Shown here in pieces: positions 5,124 through 5,124 of a DNA stretch of 5,124 nt. Made by a program: the position numbers and the translations under genes. This DNA comes from Hyphomonadaceae bacterium (lineage in GTDB: Bacteria > Pseudomonadota > Alphaproteobacteria > Caulobacterales > Hyphomonadaceae). The stretch covers positions 1 to 5,124 of the forward strand of contig JAUYSA010000022.1 of NCBI GenBank assembly GCA_030696545.1. Direction: 5' to 3'. The notes below the pieces were generated by a model. It saw nothing but the letters and a program-made list of their open reading frames with translations. It ran no database searches and was not told the DNA's origin. Position 1 is the stretch's first letter, and every line of letters begins with the position of its first letter.

Positions 5124-5124
5124 T

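Larger units (their letters stand above)
4885..5124. other. gene-free region with clustered palindromic repeats
   Basis: These 240 bases hold no believable gene. The minus-strand open frames crossing them translate the repeats themselves, have no ribosome site, and show no domain. What is present is a hairpin next to the terminator, two REP-like copies facing each other, an inner dyad GCTGCG (4931-4936) with CGCAGC (4957-4962), and a longer inverted repeat at the right edge. The stretch 5001-5072 shows only small dyads such as GCGTGAGCACGC (5063-5074). Confidence 0.7.

Overview
The window is a GC-rich stretch whose codons mostly end in G or C. It most resembles an alphaproteobacterial chromosome, and a Caulobacterales/Hyphomonadaceae-like source is my best guess. 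The guess rests on base composition, protein style, and REP-like palindromes of the CCCGGC-GCAA-GCCGGG and CCTCGTCCT...AGGATGAGG kinds at the right end, which I associate with that class. The genus is not determined.

Layout. Positions 1-67 carry the last 21 codons of an unidentified plus-strand gene. Its TAG shares the palindrome CTAG with the stop of the convergent neighbour. From 3795 down to 64 five genes run on the minus strand: hisI (phosphoribosyl-AMP cyclohydrolase), a lipoprotein serine hydrolase of the beta-lactamase/esterase superfamily, a small secreted Pro/Ala-rich protein, a zinc alcohol dehydrogenase resembling 6-hydroxyhexanoate dehydrogenases, and a class I SAM-dependent methyltransferase. 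hisI/hydrolase (1 bp apart) and dehydrogenase/methyltransferase (9 bp apart) look like translationally linked pairs. Gaps of about 100 bp around the small secreted gene leave room for separate promoters. Divergently, 3840-4799 encodes a putative lipoprotein of the DUF2785 family, closed by a good intrinsic terminator.

The last 240 bases (4885-5124) contain no believable gene. They hold a cluster of hairpins: one directly after the terminator, two copies of a 28-bp REP-like element facing each other (with compensatory stem changes), and a longer inverted repeat of a second family.

The genes do not form one obvious pathway: histidine biosynthesis, envelope hydrolysis, alcohol oxidation and methylation sit side by side. 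I see no CRISPR, tRNA, rRNA, transposase, phage, or defence module. The less ordinary points are the paired REP-like elements, a hairpin that would cover part of the dehydrogenase Shine-Dalgarno, and an apparently exported DUF2785 protein with a conserved-looking His/His/Asp cluster. I found no convincing new biological system.
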